A stretch of 36,177 bases of DNA from the NCBI GenBank assembly GCA_945860785.1, contig CAMATD010000001.1:70518-106694 (forward strand). The letters run 5' to 3'. Numbering within the stretch: the stretch's first letter is position 1; every line of letters starts with the position of its first letter. Below are positions 8,739 to 16,591 of this stretch, piece by piece. The position numbers and the translations under genes are program-made. The notes under the pieces were generated by a model. It did not search any database, was not told the DNA's origin, and saw only the letters and a list, made by a program, of their open reading frames with translations. This DNA is from Variovorax sp. YR752 (GTDB lineage: Bacteria > Pseudomonadota > Gammaproteobacteria > Burkholderiales > Burkholderiaceae_C).

Positions 8739-9488
8739 TCAACCCTGCGGGCCGGCAATGCTCACCGGCGGCAGGTTGTACTTGACGCCGGGACGGTCGA
8801 CCCAGTCGGCGTAGTCGGCGCGCGCGCCCGGGAAGCCGATCATCTTCCACGCCGCGGCGTTCTTGTTGCCGCCGTGGATCGGGTCGCTGAAGTAGCCCTC
8901 CTTCGTGTTCTGCAGAAGGAAACCGAAGAAGTCGATAGCGCCTACGCCGTCGAGCACAATGCCGCCGCCCTCGAGCCCCCTGAGCACCTCATCCTGCTGC
9001 GCCGCCGTGAGCTGCGCGAAGGCCTTGTCGCCGTACTGCTTGCGGCTGTAGGCGTCCGTGGCGGCAATGCCCGCGCGGTACACCTCGCGCGGCGGCATCT
9101 TCTTCTGGTAGCCGAAGAGCGGAGACACCTCGACGAACGGGCCCTGCATGTACCAGGTGGCGGCATGGCCGAATGCGCCTTCCATCTGCCGGTCGATGAA
9201 CTCGGGCACGCCGGCTTCGATGGCACCGGGACCCTGGTCGTCGGAAGGAATGAGCCACGCGACCGCGGCCTGTACGAAGGCCCATTCGGCGGCGTTGAAG
9301 TAGACCGGGATGTAGGGCGCGCCGGGCGGCGGTGCGGCGGCAGCGAGGTTGGGTGCGGATGCCGGGCTGGCGGTTTGTGCCAGCGTGACCCCGGTGACAC
9401 CGCCCGCGCCGAACGCCGTGACGGCCGGCACGATGGCAATGGATCGGCGCAGGAATCCGCGGCGGTCCGAATACGTCTCGTCTTTCAT
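8739..9488 (-). CDS. Tat-exported small subunit of GMC dehydrogenase (gluconate 2-dehydrogenase subunit 3 family)
   Basis: About 249 residues from ATG 9488; an in-frame ATG at 9536 would add 16 residues and neither has a strong ribosome site. The N-terminus carries a twin-arginine signal, SDRRGFLRRSIAIVPAVTAF, ending near LAQTASPASA. The mature protein has the conserved AEWAFVQAAVAWLIPSDDQG and GVPEFIDRQMEGAFG blocks and the FFGFLLQNTKEGYFSDPIHG region of subunit 3. In this family the small subunit carries the folded flavoprotein through the Tat system and anchors the complex. It is the first gene of the operon, ending 11 bases before the flavoprotein start. Gene order subunit 3, flavoprotein, cytochrome c matches known operons. 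Confidence 0.88.
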   Translation of the reverse strand: MKDETYSDRRGFLRRSIAIVPAVTAFGAGGVTGVTLAQTASPASAPNLAAAAPPPGAPYIPVYFNAAEWAFVQAAVAWLIPSDDQGPGAIEAGVPEFIDRQMEGAFGHAATWYMQGPFVEVSPLFGYQKKMPPREVYRAGIAATDAYSRKQYGDKAFAQLTAAQQDEVLRGLEGGGIVLDGVGAIDFFGFLLQNTKEGYFSDPIHGGNKNAAAWKMIGFPGARADYADWVDRPGVKYNLPPVSIAGPQG

Positions 9489-9624
9489 CGCGTTGTGTGC
9501 GGCTCTGTCGCCGCCTGTTGTGGTGCGAGGCTTCATCATGGCGGCGATGCGCGCCATGCCGTGTAGGAAGGCGGCTTGCCTATGATGGAAGGCGCGCAAG
9601 CCAATGACCACCCCCGGAGACGAC

Positions 9625-10206
9625 ATGACAACCAGCCGCTACCCCCTCGCCGAGCTCAAGGACCTGCCCGAAGACATCCGCACCGCGATCCTCGCCGTGC
9701 AGGAGAAAGCCGGCTTCGTGCCCAACGTGTTCCTCGCGCTGGCACGCCGGCCGGCCGAGTGGCGCGCCTTCTTCGCGTACCACGACGCATTGATGCTCAA
9801 GGAGGAAGGCTCGCTCACCAAGGGCGACCGCGAGATGATTGTCACCACCACCAGCGCGGCCAACCAGTGCCTCTACTGCGTGGTGGCGCACGGTGCGCTG
9901 CTGCGCATCTACGAGAAGAAGCCGCTGGTGGCAGACCAGGTGGCGGTGAACTACCGCAAGGCCGACATCACGCCGCGCCAGCGCGCGATGCTCGACTTCG
10001 CGATGAAGGTCTGCGACCGCTCGCACGAGATCGACGACAGCGACTTTCCGCCACTGCACGCCCACGGCTTCGACGACGAGGACATCTGGAACATCGCGGC
10101 CATCACCGCCTTCTTCGGCCTGAGCAACCGCCTGGCGAGCTTCAGCGGCATGCAGCCGAACACCGAGTTCTTCCTGATGGGGCGGCTGCCCCGCGAGAAG
10201 AAGTAG
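9625..10206 (+). CDS. carboxymuconolactone decarboxylase/AhpD-like peroxidase-related protein
   Basis: 193 residues. The ATG at 9625 is preferred over the ATG at 9604 because GGAG stands seven bases ahead of it. The helical CMD fold carries the redox motif NQCLYCVVAHG, the CxxC-xxx-H active site of AhpD-type alkylhydroperoxidases, preceded by the conserved Glu in KGDREMIVTTTSAAN. The protein matches the larger 'peroxidase-related enzyme' class, which has a second CMD-like repeat towards the C-terminus (LDFAMKVC, IAAITAFFGLSNRLASF). A role in peroxide or thiol chemistry is expected from the family; the particular reductant and substrate are unknown. It is divergent from the GMC operon (137 bases between starts) and convergent with eptA, six bases away. 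Confidence 0.85.
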   Translation: MTTSRYPLAELKDLPEDIRTAILAVQEKAGFVPNVFLALARRPAEWRAFFAYHDALMLKEEGSLTKGDREMIVTTTSAANQCLYCVVAHGALLRIYEKKPLVADQVAVNYRKADITPRQRAMLDFAMKVCDRSHEIDDSDFPPLHAHGFDDEDIWNIAAITAFFGLSNRLASFSGMQPNTEFFLMGRLPREKK

Positions 10207-10212
10207 AAGAAC

Positions 10213-11964
10213 TCAGGCCTTGTTGCGGCAGGACGCGAGCGCGTCGAGCGCCGGCTTGTAGGTCGGCGTGGCCACGTCCATCACGCCCAGCACCGTGTGA
10301 TAGAGGTTGTCATGCGTGAGCGGCGCATCGAGCCCCGCTTCCATGCACGAACGCGAGAGCTTGCGGCGCTCGCTCATGCCTTCGCTGAACCAGGTGACCA
10401 TCGGCACGTGCTTCTGCGCCTCGGGCGCAAAGCTGTACGGCACGCCGTGCAGGAACAGGCCGTACTCGCCGAGCGATTCGCCATGGTCGCTCACGTAGAG
10501 CATCGCCGGGTCGTACCGCTTCGACTGCGCCTGGAGCCAATCGATGGTGCGGGCGAGGAAACGGTCGGTCTCGGCGATGGAGTTGTCGTAGACATTCATC
10601 AGCTCGTTGTGGCCGCACTCGGCCAGCGCATTGGTCTTGCACTCGGGCAGGAAGCGCTTCACATCCGGTGCGGAGCGCTTGTAGTAGGCCGGGCCGTGGC
10701 TGCCCATCTGGTGCATCACGAGCACGATGCCCTTGGCGCGGCGCTCGGCCGGCAGTGCGGCGATCCGCTCGTCGAGCCCCTTGAGCATCACGTCGTCGAG
10801 GCATTCGTCGCCGTCGCACAGCGCCTTCTTGGTGGCTGCATCGAGGCCGTCGAAGGCCGAGGCGTTCGGAATGCGGATACAGACATCCTTGCAGCCAGCC
10901 TGGTTGTCGAGCCAGAGCACGGCCAGGCCGGAAGCCTGCAGCACGTCGACCAGGTTCTCGTAGTCGTCCTTGCGCGATTCGTAGCCCTGCTTGCCCAGCG
11001 GCGAGAACATGCACGGCACCGAGGCCAGCGTGTTGGTGCCGCACGAGTGCACGTCGCGATAGCTCAGCACACCGCGCCTGGCCAGTTCAGGCGTGGTGTC
11101 GCGCGCATAGCCGTTGAGGGCGAAGTGGTCGGCGCGCGCGGTTTCGCCCACCACCACCACGAACAGCGGCGGCCGCACCTGGGCCGCATAGCTGGCGCCC
11201 AGGGCGGTGCCGGCAGTGATCGGTATCAGCTTGCCGCTGTGCTTGAAGAACGGCCTGGTCACCACGAAGCCCGTCGAGTAGAGGCTGGCGATCGGATTCA
11301 TCATGTAGCGCAACTGGACGTTGTTGCGCATCAGCGGCGCCAGCTGCCGGTTCATGGCCACCGCCGTGACCACCGCCACGACCGCGGCCAGCAACAGCAG
11401 GCCCGCATTGCGCCAGAGCTTCGAGAAGAAGCGCATCGGCGCGACGCGCACGCGCCAGATCGCCCAGCCCGCGGGCAGCGTGACGACCAGCACATTGAAG
11501 GCCATGTGCCAGCTCATCAGGTCGCGCACCTCGTTCGGATCGGTCTGCAGCGCGTTGGCGATCATGGTCGGGTCCATCACCACGCGGTACTGCAGCATGT
11601 AGTGCTGGGCCACCGCGGCCAGCACGACCACGGCGAACCACAGGGGTTTCATCCAGCGCGACCAGGCCGTGAGCGACAGGATGGCCACCGAGCCGCACAG
11701 CGTGAGCAGGCTCATGGCCGCAACCGTGGGCAGGTAGGTGCTCGGCGCCCCGCCGATGCGGGCCAGCTCGTTCCACAGCGGCCAGTTGGCGGTCAGGACC
11801 AGGTAGAGACTGAGCCAGAGGATCACCTGGCGCGGCGAGCGCGGCTTCGACAGCCATTGGTCGAAATGCGTCCAGAGGGTGCCTTGCGTGGAGAAAGAAG
11901 ACGAGCCCGGCCAATCGGAACGGCCGTGTGGCCCCGGGGCGGACTCAGTGTGCGAAACAGGCAT
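10213..11964 (-). CDS. eptA: lipid A phosphoethanolamine transferase, EptA/MCR type
   Basis: 583 residues: an N-terminal part with five membrane helices (about residues 45-205) and a periplasmic sulfatase-fold domain from about 260. The metal and nucleophile residues of EptA/MCR are all present: Glu274 in VVGETARADH, Thr312 in SCGTNTLASVPCMF, His423 in GSHGPAYYKR, Asp493-His494 in VSDHGESLGE, plus paired cysteines. These enzymes transfer phosphoethanolamine from phosphatidylethanolamine to lipid A, lowering negative charge and sensitivity to cationic peptides such as polymyxins. The gene follows two PAP2 phosphatase genes on the same strand and is divergent from a two-component system, the usual regulatory setting. 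Start at 11964 has only a weak ribosome site. Whether it is expressed is unknown. Confidence 0.93.
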   Translation of the reverse strand: MPVSHTESAPGPHGRSDWPGSSSFSTQGTLWTHFDQWLSKPRSPRQVILWLSLYLVLTANWPLWNELARIGGAPSTYLPTVAAMSLLTLCGSVAILSLTAWSRWMKPLWFAVVVLAAVAQHYMLQYRVVMDPTMIANALQTDPNEVRDLMSWHMAFNVLVVTLPAGWAIWRVRVAPMRFFSKLWRNAGLLLLAAVVAVVTAVAMNRQLAPLMRNNVQLRYMMNPIASLYSTGFVVTRPFFKHSGKLIPITAGTALGASYAAQVRPPLFVVVVGETARADHFALNGYARDTTPELARRGVLSYRDVHSCGTNTLASVPCMFSPLGKQGYESRKDDYENLVDVLQASGLAVLWLDNQAGCKDVCIRIPNASAFDGLDAATKKALCDGDECLDDVMLKGLDERIAALPAERRAKGIVLVMHQMGSHGPAYYKRSAPDVKRFLPECKTNALAECGHNELMNVYDNSIAETDRFLARTIDWLQAQSKRYDPAMLYVSDHGESLGEYGLFLHGVPYSFAPEAQKHVPMVTWFSEGMSERRKLSRSCMEAGLDAPLTHDNLYHTVLGVMDVATPTYKPALDALASCRNKA

Positions 11965-11987
11965 GCAGGAAGTGTATGAACAGGGGC

Positions 11988-12575
11988 TTAAGACTCACTG
12001 AACCTGGCGGCGCGGCGCACCCGGTTGCGCAACCGCGTCCGCAGTGCCTTGTCGACAACCAGGCTCAACGGACGGCTGAGGCCGCGCTCGACAAGGACGA
12101 CCACGAACGCACCGAGTATGATCGCCGCGAGCACGTCGAACGGGAAATGCAGGCCCAGGTACACGCGGCTCCATGCCACCACCGCAGCCACCCCGAGCGC
12201 CACCAGCATCGGCGCACGCCGCGGCAGCGACCACAGCGAGAAGGCAGCGGCAAAGCAGCCGACCGCATGGAGGCTTGGAAACCCGGGGCGGATGCCCTGC
12301 GACGCCCACTGGATGCCCAGACCATAGAAAGCCGGCCTGGGCAACGGCATCAGCGAGCGGATCACGCCCACCACCAGCCAGGCCACCAAGACGCTGACCA
12401 GCATGGTGAACATCGCGTAGCGCCAGCGACGGTCGAACACTGCACCCACCGCGATCGCCAGTGCGAGCAGGGCCGGAACGAAATTGGACGCGAACAGCGC
12501 GAAGGAGATGCTCCACGCCGGCGCCGACGCGCCCGCATTGACCAACCCGAACAAGGCGAACTCAAGATCCTGCAT
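11988..12575 (-). CDS. PAP2-family membrane phosphatase
   Basis: 195 residues, about five or six membrane helices. The three phosphatase signatures are visible: RSLMPLPRP (variant of K-x6-RP), PSLHA in place of PSGH, and SRVYLGLHFPFDVL (SR-x5-H-x3-D). The second motif has Leu for Gly but keeps the catalytic neighbourhood. Such enzymes dephosphorylate undecaprenyl diphosphate, phosphatidic acid or lipid A phosphates at the inner membrane. The start at 12575 lies 14 bases inside the end of the upstream PAP2 gene, and eptA begins 23 bases downstream, so it is co-transcribed with a lipid A modification gene; recycling of lipids released by EptA, or trimming of lipid A phosphate, are plausible roles but inferred. 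Confidence 0.88.
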   Translation of the reverse strand: MQDLEFALFGLVNAGASAPAWSISFALFASNFVPALLALAIAVGAVFDRRWRYAMFTMLVSVLVAWLVVGVIRSLMPLPRPAFYGLGIQWASQGIRPGFPSLHAVGCFAAAFSLWSLPRRAPMLVALGVAAVVAWSRVYLGLHFPFDVLAAIILGAFVVVLVERGLSRPLSLVVDKALRTRLRNRVRRAARFSES

Positions 12576-13274
12576 GAACGGGCACCGCCTGCTTCAGAGA
12601 TTGCGGACCGAAGCGCGTCGCCACGGCATCGATGGCGCAGCCCACCACCCAGCAGATCCAGGCCGTCCAGAGGGTATGCCTCATGAAGTGGGCGCCCCGC
12701 AGCTGCTGCGACGCCCCCAGCACCAGTCCCGCGATCAGCGCCACGCCGAGCCAGGCCGCCGCCGCGCGGGTCGACACCCGGCGCAGCACGAAATAGCCCC
12801 CCACGAAATAGCCCCCCAGATAGCAGAAGGCCGCGGAGGCATGACCCGCCGGGAAGCATCCGCCGCCCCCGCCGTCCGAGACACCCCACGACCAGTGCGA
12901 CACATACCGCGCGCCACGCCGCCGAACTCCTTCAGGTCCCAGGGGCAGCTCGTTTCACTGACCTGCTTGAACAGGCTGACTGTCAGCACCGAAGCCAGCA
13001 CCGTCAGGGCCAGTTGCGTCCGGCCGCGCCCCGTGAGGCGGCGCAGGATGCCGAACGGCCAGCGGATGGCGGCAAACAGGATGATCAACAGCGCCCAGCT
13101 CAGGGCCCGGGAGCCTTCGTGCACGACATGAACCAGGAAGGGGTCGTCGCGCCAGGGAAAACCCTCGGGCGTGCCCGTCATGCGCGCCAGTTGCAGGTCC
13201 CAGCCGGACAGGTCCCATGCCAACAGTGCGACCAGGGTCCAAACCCCCAGACGAAAATTCGGGAAACGTGTCAT
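12562..13274 (-). pseudogene. second PAP2-family phosphatase, frameshifted as read
   Basis: Two frames join into one PAP2 protein of about 236-237 residues. The first, from ATG 13274, gives MTRFPNFRLGVWTLVALLAW, several helices, and SCPWDLKEFGGVAR, the site equivalent to the first phosphatase motif. The second, ending at TGA 12562, gives VSHWSWGVSDGGGGGCFPAG, then HASAAFCYLGGYF (FPAGHAS, the PSGH equivalent) and QQLRGAHFMRHTLWTAW (third motif). The frame is lost at 12905-12914 within a GCGCGC run; two surplus bases (CGCGC to CGC) restore VARYVSHW, and one missing base would also serve. A dinucleotide run could be a slippage site or a sequencing error. Gene order TCS, this gene, PAP2, eptA suggests a lipid A or undecaprenyl phosphate function. 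Confidence 0.83.
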
Positions 13275-13424
13275 GAAGCGAAAACAAGACTGAAAAACTG
13301 TGGCGAGACTACGTTCCGGGCATGAACCCAGCCTGAAGGGCCCCTGAACCATGGGGGAATGCGGCAAGCCGCTGGTTGCGATCCGGCGGCGCTAGACTTC
13401 TTTTTTTGCAAGAGAAGGCATCGC

Positions 13425-14102
13425 GTGCGCATATTGCTGGTCGAAGATGACATCGCCTTGGCAGACGCCGTCTGCAGCTACCTGCGCGCCAAGGCGTTCG
13501 CGGTCGACGTGGCGCCCAGCCTAGCCGATGCCCGCGGCGCCCTGCTTGCGGTGCAGTACGCGGCGGTGCTGCTCGACCTGCACCTGGGCGACGGCGACGG
13601 CCTCTCGCTGCTGCCCCAGGTGCGCGCCCTGCCCGAGCGCCCCATCGTCATCGTGCTGACGGCGCGCGACCAGGTCACCGACCGCATCCGCGGACTCGAC
13701 GCCGGCGCCGACGACTACCTCATCAAGCCCTACGACCCCGCCGAGCTGCTGGCGCGCCTGCGCGCGGTCGAGCGGCGGCGCAGCGCCACCAGCAGCTCGC
13801 CGGTGCTGCAGCTCGGCACGCTGGAAATCGACCTCGCGCACGACATGGTGCGCAAGAACGGCGAACCGATCACGCTGACCCAGAAGGAATGGGCACTGCT
13901 GCGCGTGATGGCCACTCGACCCGAGCGCATCCACACGCGCGAGAACCTCGCGGACGCGCTCTACGGCTTCGGCGACGAAGCCGACAGCAACACGCTCGAA
14001 GTCTTCGTCAGCCGCCTGCGGCGCAAGCTGGGACGCAGCCACATCCAGACGCTGCGCGGCCTCGGCTATCGCCTGTCGTTCTCGGCGGACGACGACGAAT
14101 GA
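13425..14102 (+). CDS. OmpR/PhoB-family response regulator
   Basis: 225 residues from a GTG at 13425, chosen because AGAGAAGG lies just upstream and the receiver domain begins at once (VRILLVEDD). Receiver: acidic pocket Glu7-Asp8-Asp9, phosphoacceptor Asp51 (VLLDLHLGDGDGLS), Thr79, Lys101 (YLIKPYD). The C-terminal winged helix has ITLTQKEWALLRVMATRPER and FVSRLRRKLG with the closing LRGLGYRL. It resembles the PmrA/QseB/TctD group. Its stop overlaps the kinase start (ATGA). The 150-base gap to the divergent PAP2-eptA genes is a natural target region; regulation of those genes by this pair is an inference from layout and from PmrAB-eptA systems elsewhere. A T-rich stretch (TTTTTTT at about 13401) lies between. 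Confidence 0.93.
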   Translation: MRILLVEDDIALADAVCSYLRAKAFAVDVAPSLADARGALLAVQYAAVLLDLHLGDGDGLSLLPQVRALPERPIVIVLTARDQVTDRIRGLDAGADDYLIKPYDPAELLARLRAVERRRSATSSSPVLQLGTLEIDLAHDMVRKNGEPITLTQKEWALLRVMATRPERIHTRENLADALYGFGDEADSNTLEVFVSRLRRKLGRSHIQTLRGLGYRLSFSADDDE

Positions 14103-15460
14103 GCGATCCACGACAAGGAGGCAGCCGCGACTCGCTCGCCGGGCGCCTGACCCGCACGCTGATCGTGTGGGTCGGCGGCGTGTGGCTGCTGTGCGTGCTG
14201 GCCGTGGTCTGGTATGTGGACCGCGAGATCAACCACAACTTCGACAACGAACTGGTCGAGGTGTCGCACCGCATGTTCGACATGGCGGTGCAGGAGCTCG
14301 ACAAGCTGCAGCACGGGAGCGGCAGCGTCCCCGCCGTGCCGCTGATCGCGCCCAAGCAGCTGTTCTCGGAAGACGCGGTGATGTACCAGGTCGTCGACAT
14401 CCACGAGCACGTGCTGCTGCGCTCGGCCGAGGCGCCCATCGATGCCTTCGATGTTCCGCTGGCCGCCGACTTCGCCAACAACCAGACCTGGCGCATCTAC
14501 ACCGTGCGCCACCCCACGCTGGGCCTCTACTTCCAGGTGGCCGACCCGCTCGACGAGCGCCGCAGGGCGCTGAACCGCACGCTGTTCGGCCTGATCATTC
14601 CGCTCGGCGCGGTGCTGCCGCTGCTCGCGCTGGTGCTGGTGCTGCGCAACGTGGCCCGCACCGAACTGCGCGTGCTGCAGCGGCTCGCGGGCGAGATCGA
14701 GAAGCGCAGCGGCGCCGACCTGCGGCCGATCACCCTGCCGGGGTTGCCCCAGGAGTTGCGCTCGGTCAGCGAAAACGTCAACCGGCTGCTCGACCGCCTG
14801 TCGCAATCGCTCGACGTCGAACGCGCGTTGGCTGCCAATGCGGCGCACGAACTGCGAACGCCGCTGGCCGCGGCGCGCCTGCGCCTGCAGACCGCGCTCG
14901 AGCACGACCTGCGGCGCGACGACGTGCAGGCGGCACTCGATGCGCTCCAGATGCTCAGCCACCGCGCCGAGAAGCTGCTGCAGCTCTCGCGTGCCGAGTC
15001 GGGTGCATCGCTGACGCGCACCCGCGTCGACCTGGTCCAGCTCGCGGGCACCGTGGCGCAGGAGTTCTGGCAAGACCGGCAGATCAACGAGCGGCTCGTG
15101 CTCAAGGTGCCCGACAGCGCGGCCCCCATCGCACTCGGCGACGTCGATGCGCTAGCGATCGCCCTGCGCAACCTGGTGGAGAACGCCCTGCACTACGGCG
15201 GCGAGGGACGCGTGGTGATCGAAGTGGCGGCGCCCTGCGCCCTCGTGGTTCGGGATGTCGGCCCGGGGGTCAACGCCGAACAGCTCAAGACGCTGCAACA
15301 GCGCCACGTGCGGCACGGCTCGGACCGCACGGGCTACGGGCTGGGCCTTTCGATCGTGACCACCATCGTCGAGAAACAGAACGCAAGGCTCGAACTCGCA
15401 TCGCCGCCGGCGGGCGCGGCGCGCGGCTTCGAGGCGCGCATCGTGCTGCGGCCTGCCTGA
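14099..15460 (+). CDS. sensor histidine kinase
   Basis: 453 residues. One membrane helix at about 20-40, a periplasmic sensor of about 120 residues, a second helix at about 160-183, a HAMP-like linker, then HisKA with phosphoacceptor His250 (AANAAHELRTPLAAARLRLQ) and an HATPase domain: N box Asn362 (LRNLVENALHYGG), G1 VRDVGPGV and G2 GYGLGLSIVTTIVEKQNA. All catalytic elements are intact. Overlap with the response regulator shows a cognate pair. The sensor resembles those of TctE/QseC/PmrB-type kinases (MFDMAVQELDKL and VADPLDERRRALNRTLFGL), which in other bacteria detect tricarboxylates, iron or cationic peptides; the ligand here is not evident. It converges on the secreted unknown gene, ending three bases from its stop. 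Confidence 0.93.
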   Translation: MSDPRQGGSRDSLAGRLTRTLIVWVGGVWLLCVLAVVWYVDREINHNFDNELVEVSHRMFDMAVQELDKLQHGSGSVPAVPLIAPKQLFSEDAVMYQVVDIHEHVLLRSAEAPIDAFDVPLAADFANNQTWRIYTVRHPTLGLYFQVADPLDERRRALNRTLFGLIIPLGAVLPLLALVLVLRNVARTELRVLQRLAGEIEKRSGADLRPITLPGLPQELRSVSENVNRLLDRLSQSLDVERALAANAAHELRTPLAAARLRLQTALEHDLRRDDVQAALDALQMLSHRAEKLLQLSRAESGASLTRTRVDLVQLAGTVAQEFWQDRQINERLVLKVPDSAAPIALGDVDALAIALRNLVENALHYGGEGRVVIEVAAPCALVVRDVGPGVNAEQLKTLQQRHVRHGSDRTGYGLGLSIVTTIVEKQNARLELASPPAGAARGFEARIVLRPA

Positions 15461-15463
15461 ACT

Positions 15464-16159
15464 TCAGCGCCTGGCCGTTTCCTTCTTCGGTACGAACCCG
15501 TACGAGTTGTCGAAGCCGAACTGGCCGGCGCCGTACATTGCGGTCATCTTCTTCACGAGGTGCTGCTGCACCGCCTTCGGCAAGGCGAAGTAGTTGCTGT
15601 TGGCAGTTGTCTTGCGCTCACCGTCGAGGTGCCCGGTGATGGCGTGAATGGTCACCTTCTGTCCCTGATGGAAGGCGATGATCTTGATGCGGCCCACGTA
15701 GTCGTCGGTGTCGATGTGCTCACCGCCGTCGGGTTCGAAGAAGCGGTACACGAGGACAGGATCGACCAGCCCGTCGCCGTCGACGTCCGTGAACTCGAAG
15801 AGCTTCGTGCGGAAGTTGATGCCCGCCGCGTGCTCGCCCGCAAAGTCGCGGATCGCCCCTTGCTTCGTCAGCGCGTTGTCGCTGCCCACCTTGTAGAGCG
15901 CGGCCTGGATGGCCGAGGACAGTTGCTCTTCGGGGAACGGGAGGTCCTGCTTTTCGCCGAGCAGCAGCGCGTAGCTGCCGGACTTGTCGATGTAGCAGTA
16001 GCGCTTGAACACGGGGAACTCGAAGCCGGCTGTCTTCAGTGCTTCGGCGCGCAGAAACGGCGCGTTGGCAGGGCATTCGTTCGAGCCGGCCTTCGTCTGG
16101 CCATGGCTCCAGGTGGCGAGCAGCGCGAGGGATGCGAACGCGCGCGTCTTCAGCCGCAT
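15464..16159 (-). CDS. secreted protein of unknown function with a DxDGDG loop
   Basis: 231 residues from ATG 16159, which has AGGG seven bases ahead; a GTG six bases further out is possible. The N-terminus is a signal peptide (MRLKTRAFASLALLATWSHG). The mature protein has two cysteines (ECPANAPFL, KRYCYIDKSGSYALLLGEK), then FEFTDVDGDGLVDPVLVYRF, which resembles the calcium-binding loop of EF-hand or FG-GAP proteins, and a basic tail. No enzymatic motif is recognised. It begins nine bases after the thioesterase gene and is the last gene of the SDR-EamA-thioesterase transcription unit, though its function need not be related. Likely periplasmic. Confidence 0.75.
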   Translation of the reverse strand: MRLKTRAFASLALLATWSHGQTKAGSNECPANAPFLRAEALKTAGFEFPVFKRYCYIDKSGSYALLLGEKQDLPFPEEQLSSAIQAALYKVGSDNALTKQGAIRDFAGEHAAGINFRTKLFEFTDVDGDGLVDPVLVYRFFEPDGGEHIDTDDYVGRIKIIAFHQGQKVTIHAITGHLDGERKTTANSNYFALPKAVQQHLVKKMTAMYGAGQFGFDNSYGFVPKKETARR

Positions 16160-16168
16160 CGACACGCC

Positions 16169-16591
16169 CTACTCGCTCACCAGCGTGCGCAGCCAGTCGG
16201 GCAGCGTCAGCGCCTTCTGCTTCGGGAAGTCGACCCAGATCGTCGTCGCTCCACCCGCCGCGCAGATCACGTCGGGCTCTTCCTCGCGCGCCATCGTGCC
16301 CCAGCTCTCGAAGGTGGTGCGCCCCGGGTCGCTCACGTACATCTTCAGCAGCACGTTGCCCGGGTACTCGATCTGCCGGTAGAAGTTGCAGAAGGCATTG
16401 ACGATCACCATGCCCTCGCCGCCCGGCACGGGTTCGAAGCCGATGGAGCGCATCCAGTCGATGCGCGCGGTCTCGAGGTAGCGGAAGTAGGTGCCGTTGT
16501 TCAGATGGCCCATGGCGTCCATGTCGCCCCAGCGGATGGGGATCGACGTTTGGTACACGAGCTTTTTCTTTTCGGGGATTTCGATTCTCAT
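16169..16591 (-). CDS. acyl-CoA thioesterase, 4-hydroxybenzoyl-CoA thioesterase-like hotdog protein
   Basis: 140 residues from ATG 16591, overlapping the EamA stop by four bases. The single hotdog domain carries IRWGDMDAMGHLNNGTYFRY; the Asp in WGDMDAMGH and the following HLNN are the catalytic neighbourhood of the YbgC/4HBT class. The middle and end (FYRQIEYPGNVLLKMYVSDP, TIWVDFPKQKALTLPDWLR) match small cytosolic thioesterases of Burkholderiales. It should hydrolyse an acyl- or aroyl-CoA; the acyl group is unknown. Operon partners are an SDR oxidoreductase and a drug/metabolite transporter. Confidence 0.88.
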   Translation of the reverse strand: MRIEIPEKKKLVYQTSIPIRWGDMDAMGHLNNGTYFRYLETARIDWMRSIGFEPVPGGEGMVIVNAFCNFYRQIEYPGNVLLKMYVSDPGRTTFESWGTMAREEEPDVICAAGGATTIWVDFPKQKALTLPDWLRTLVSE

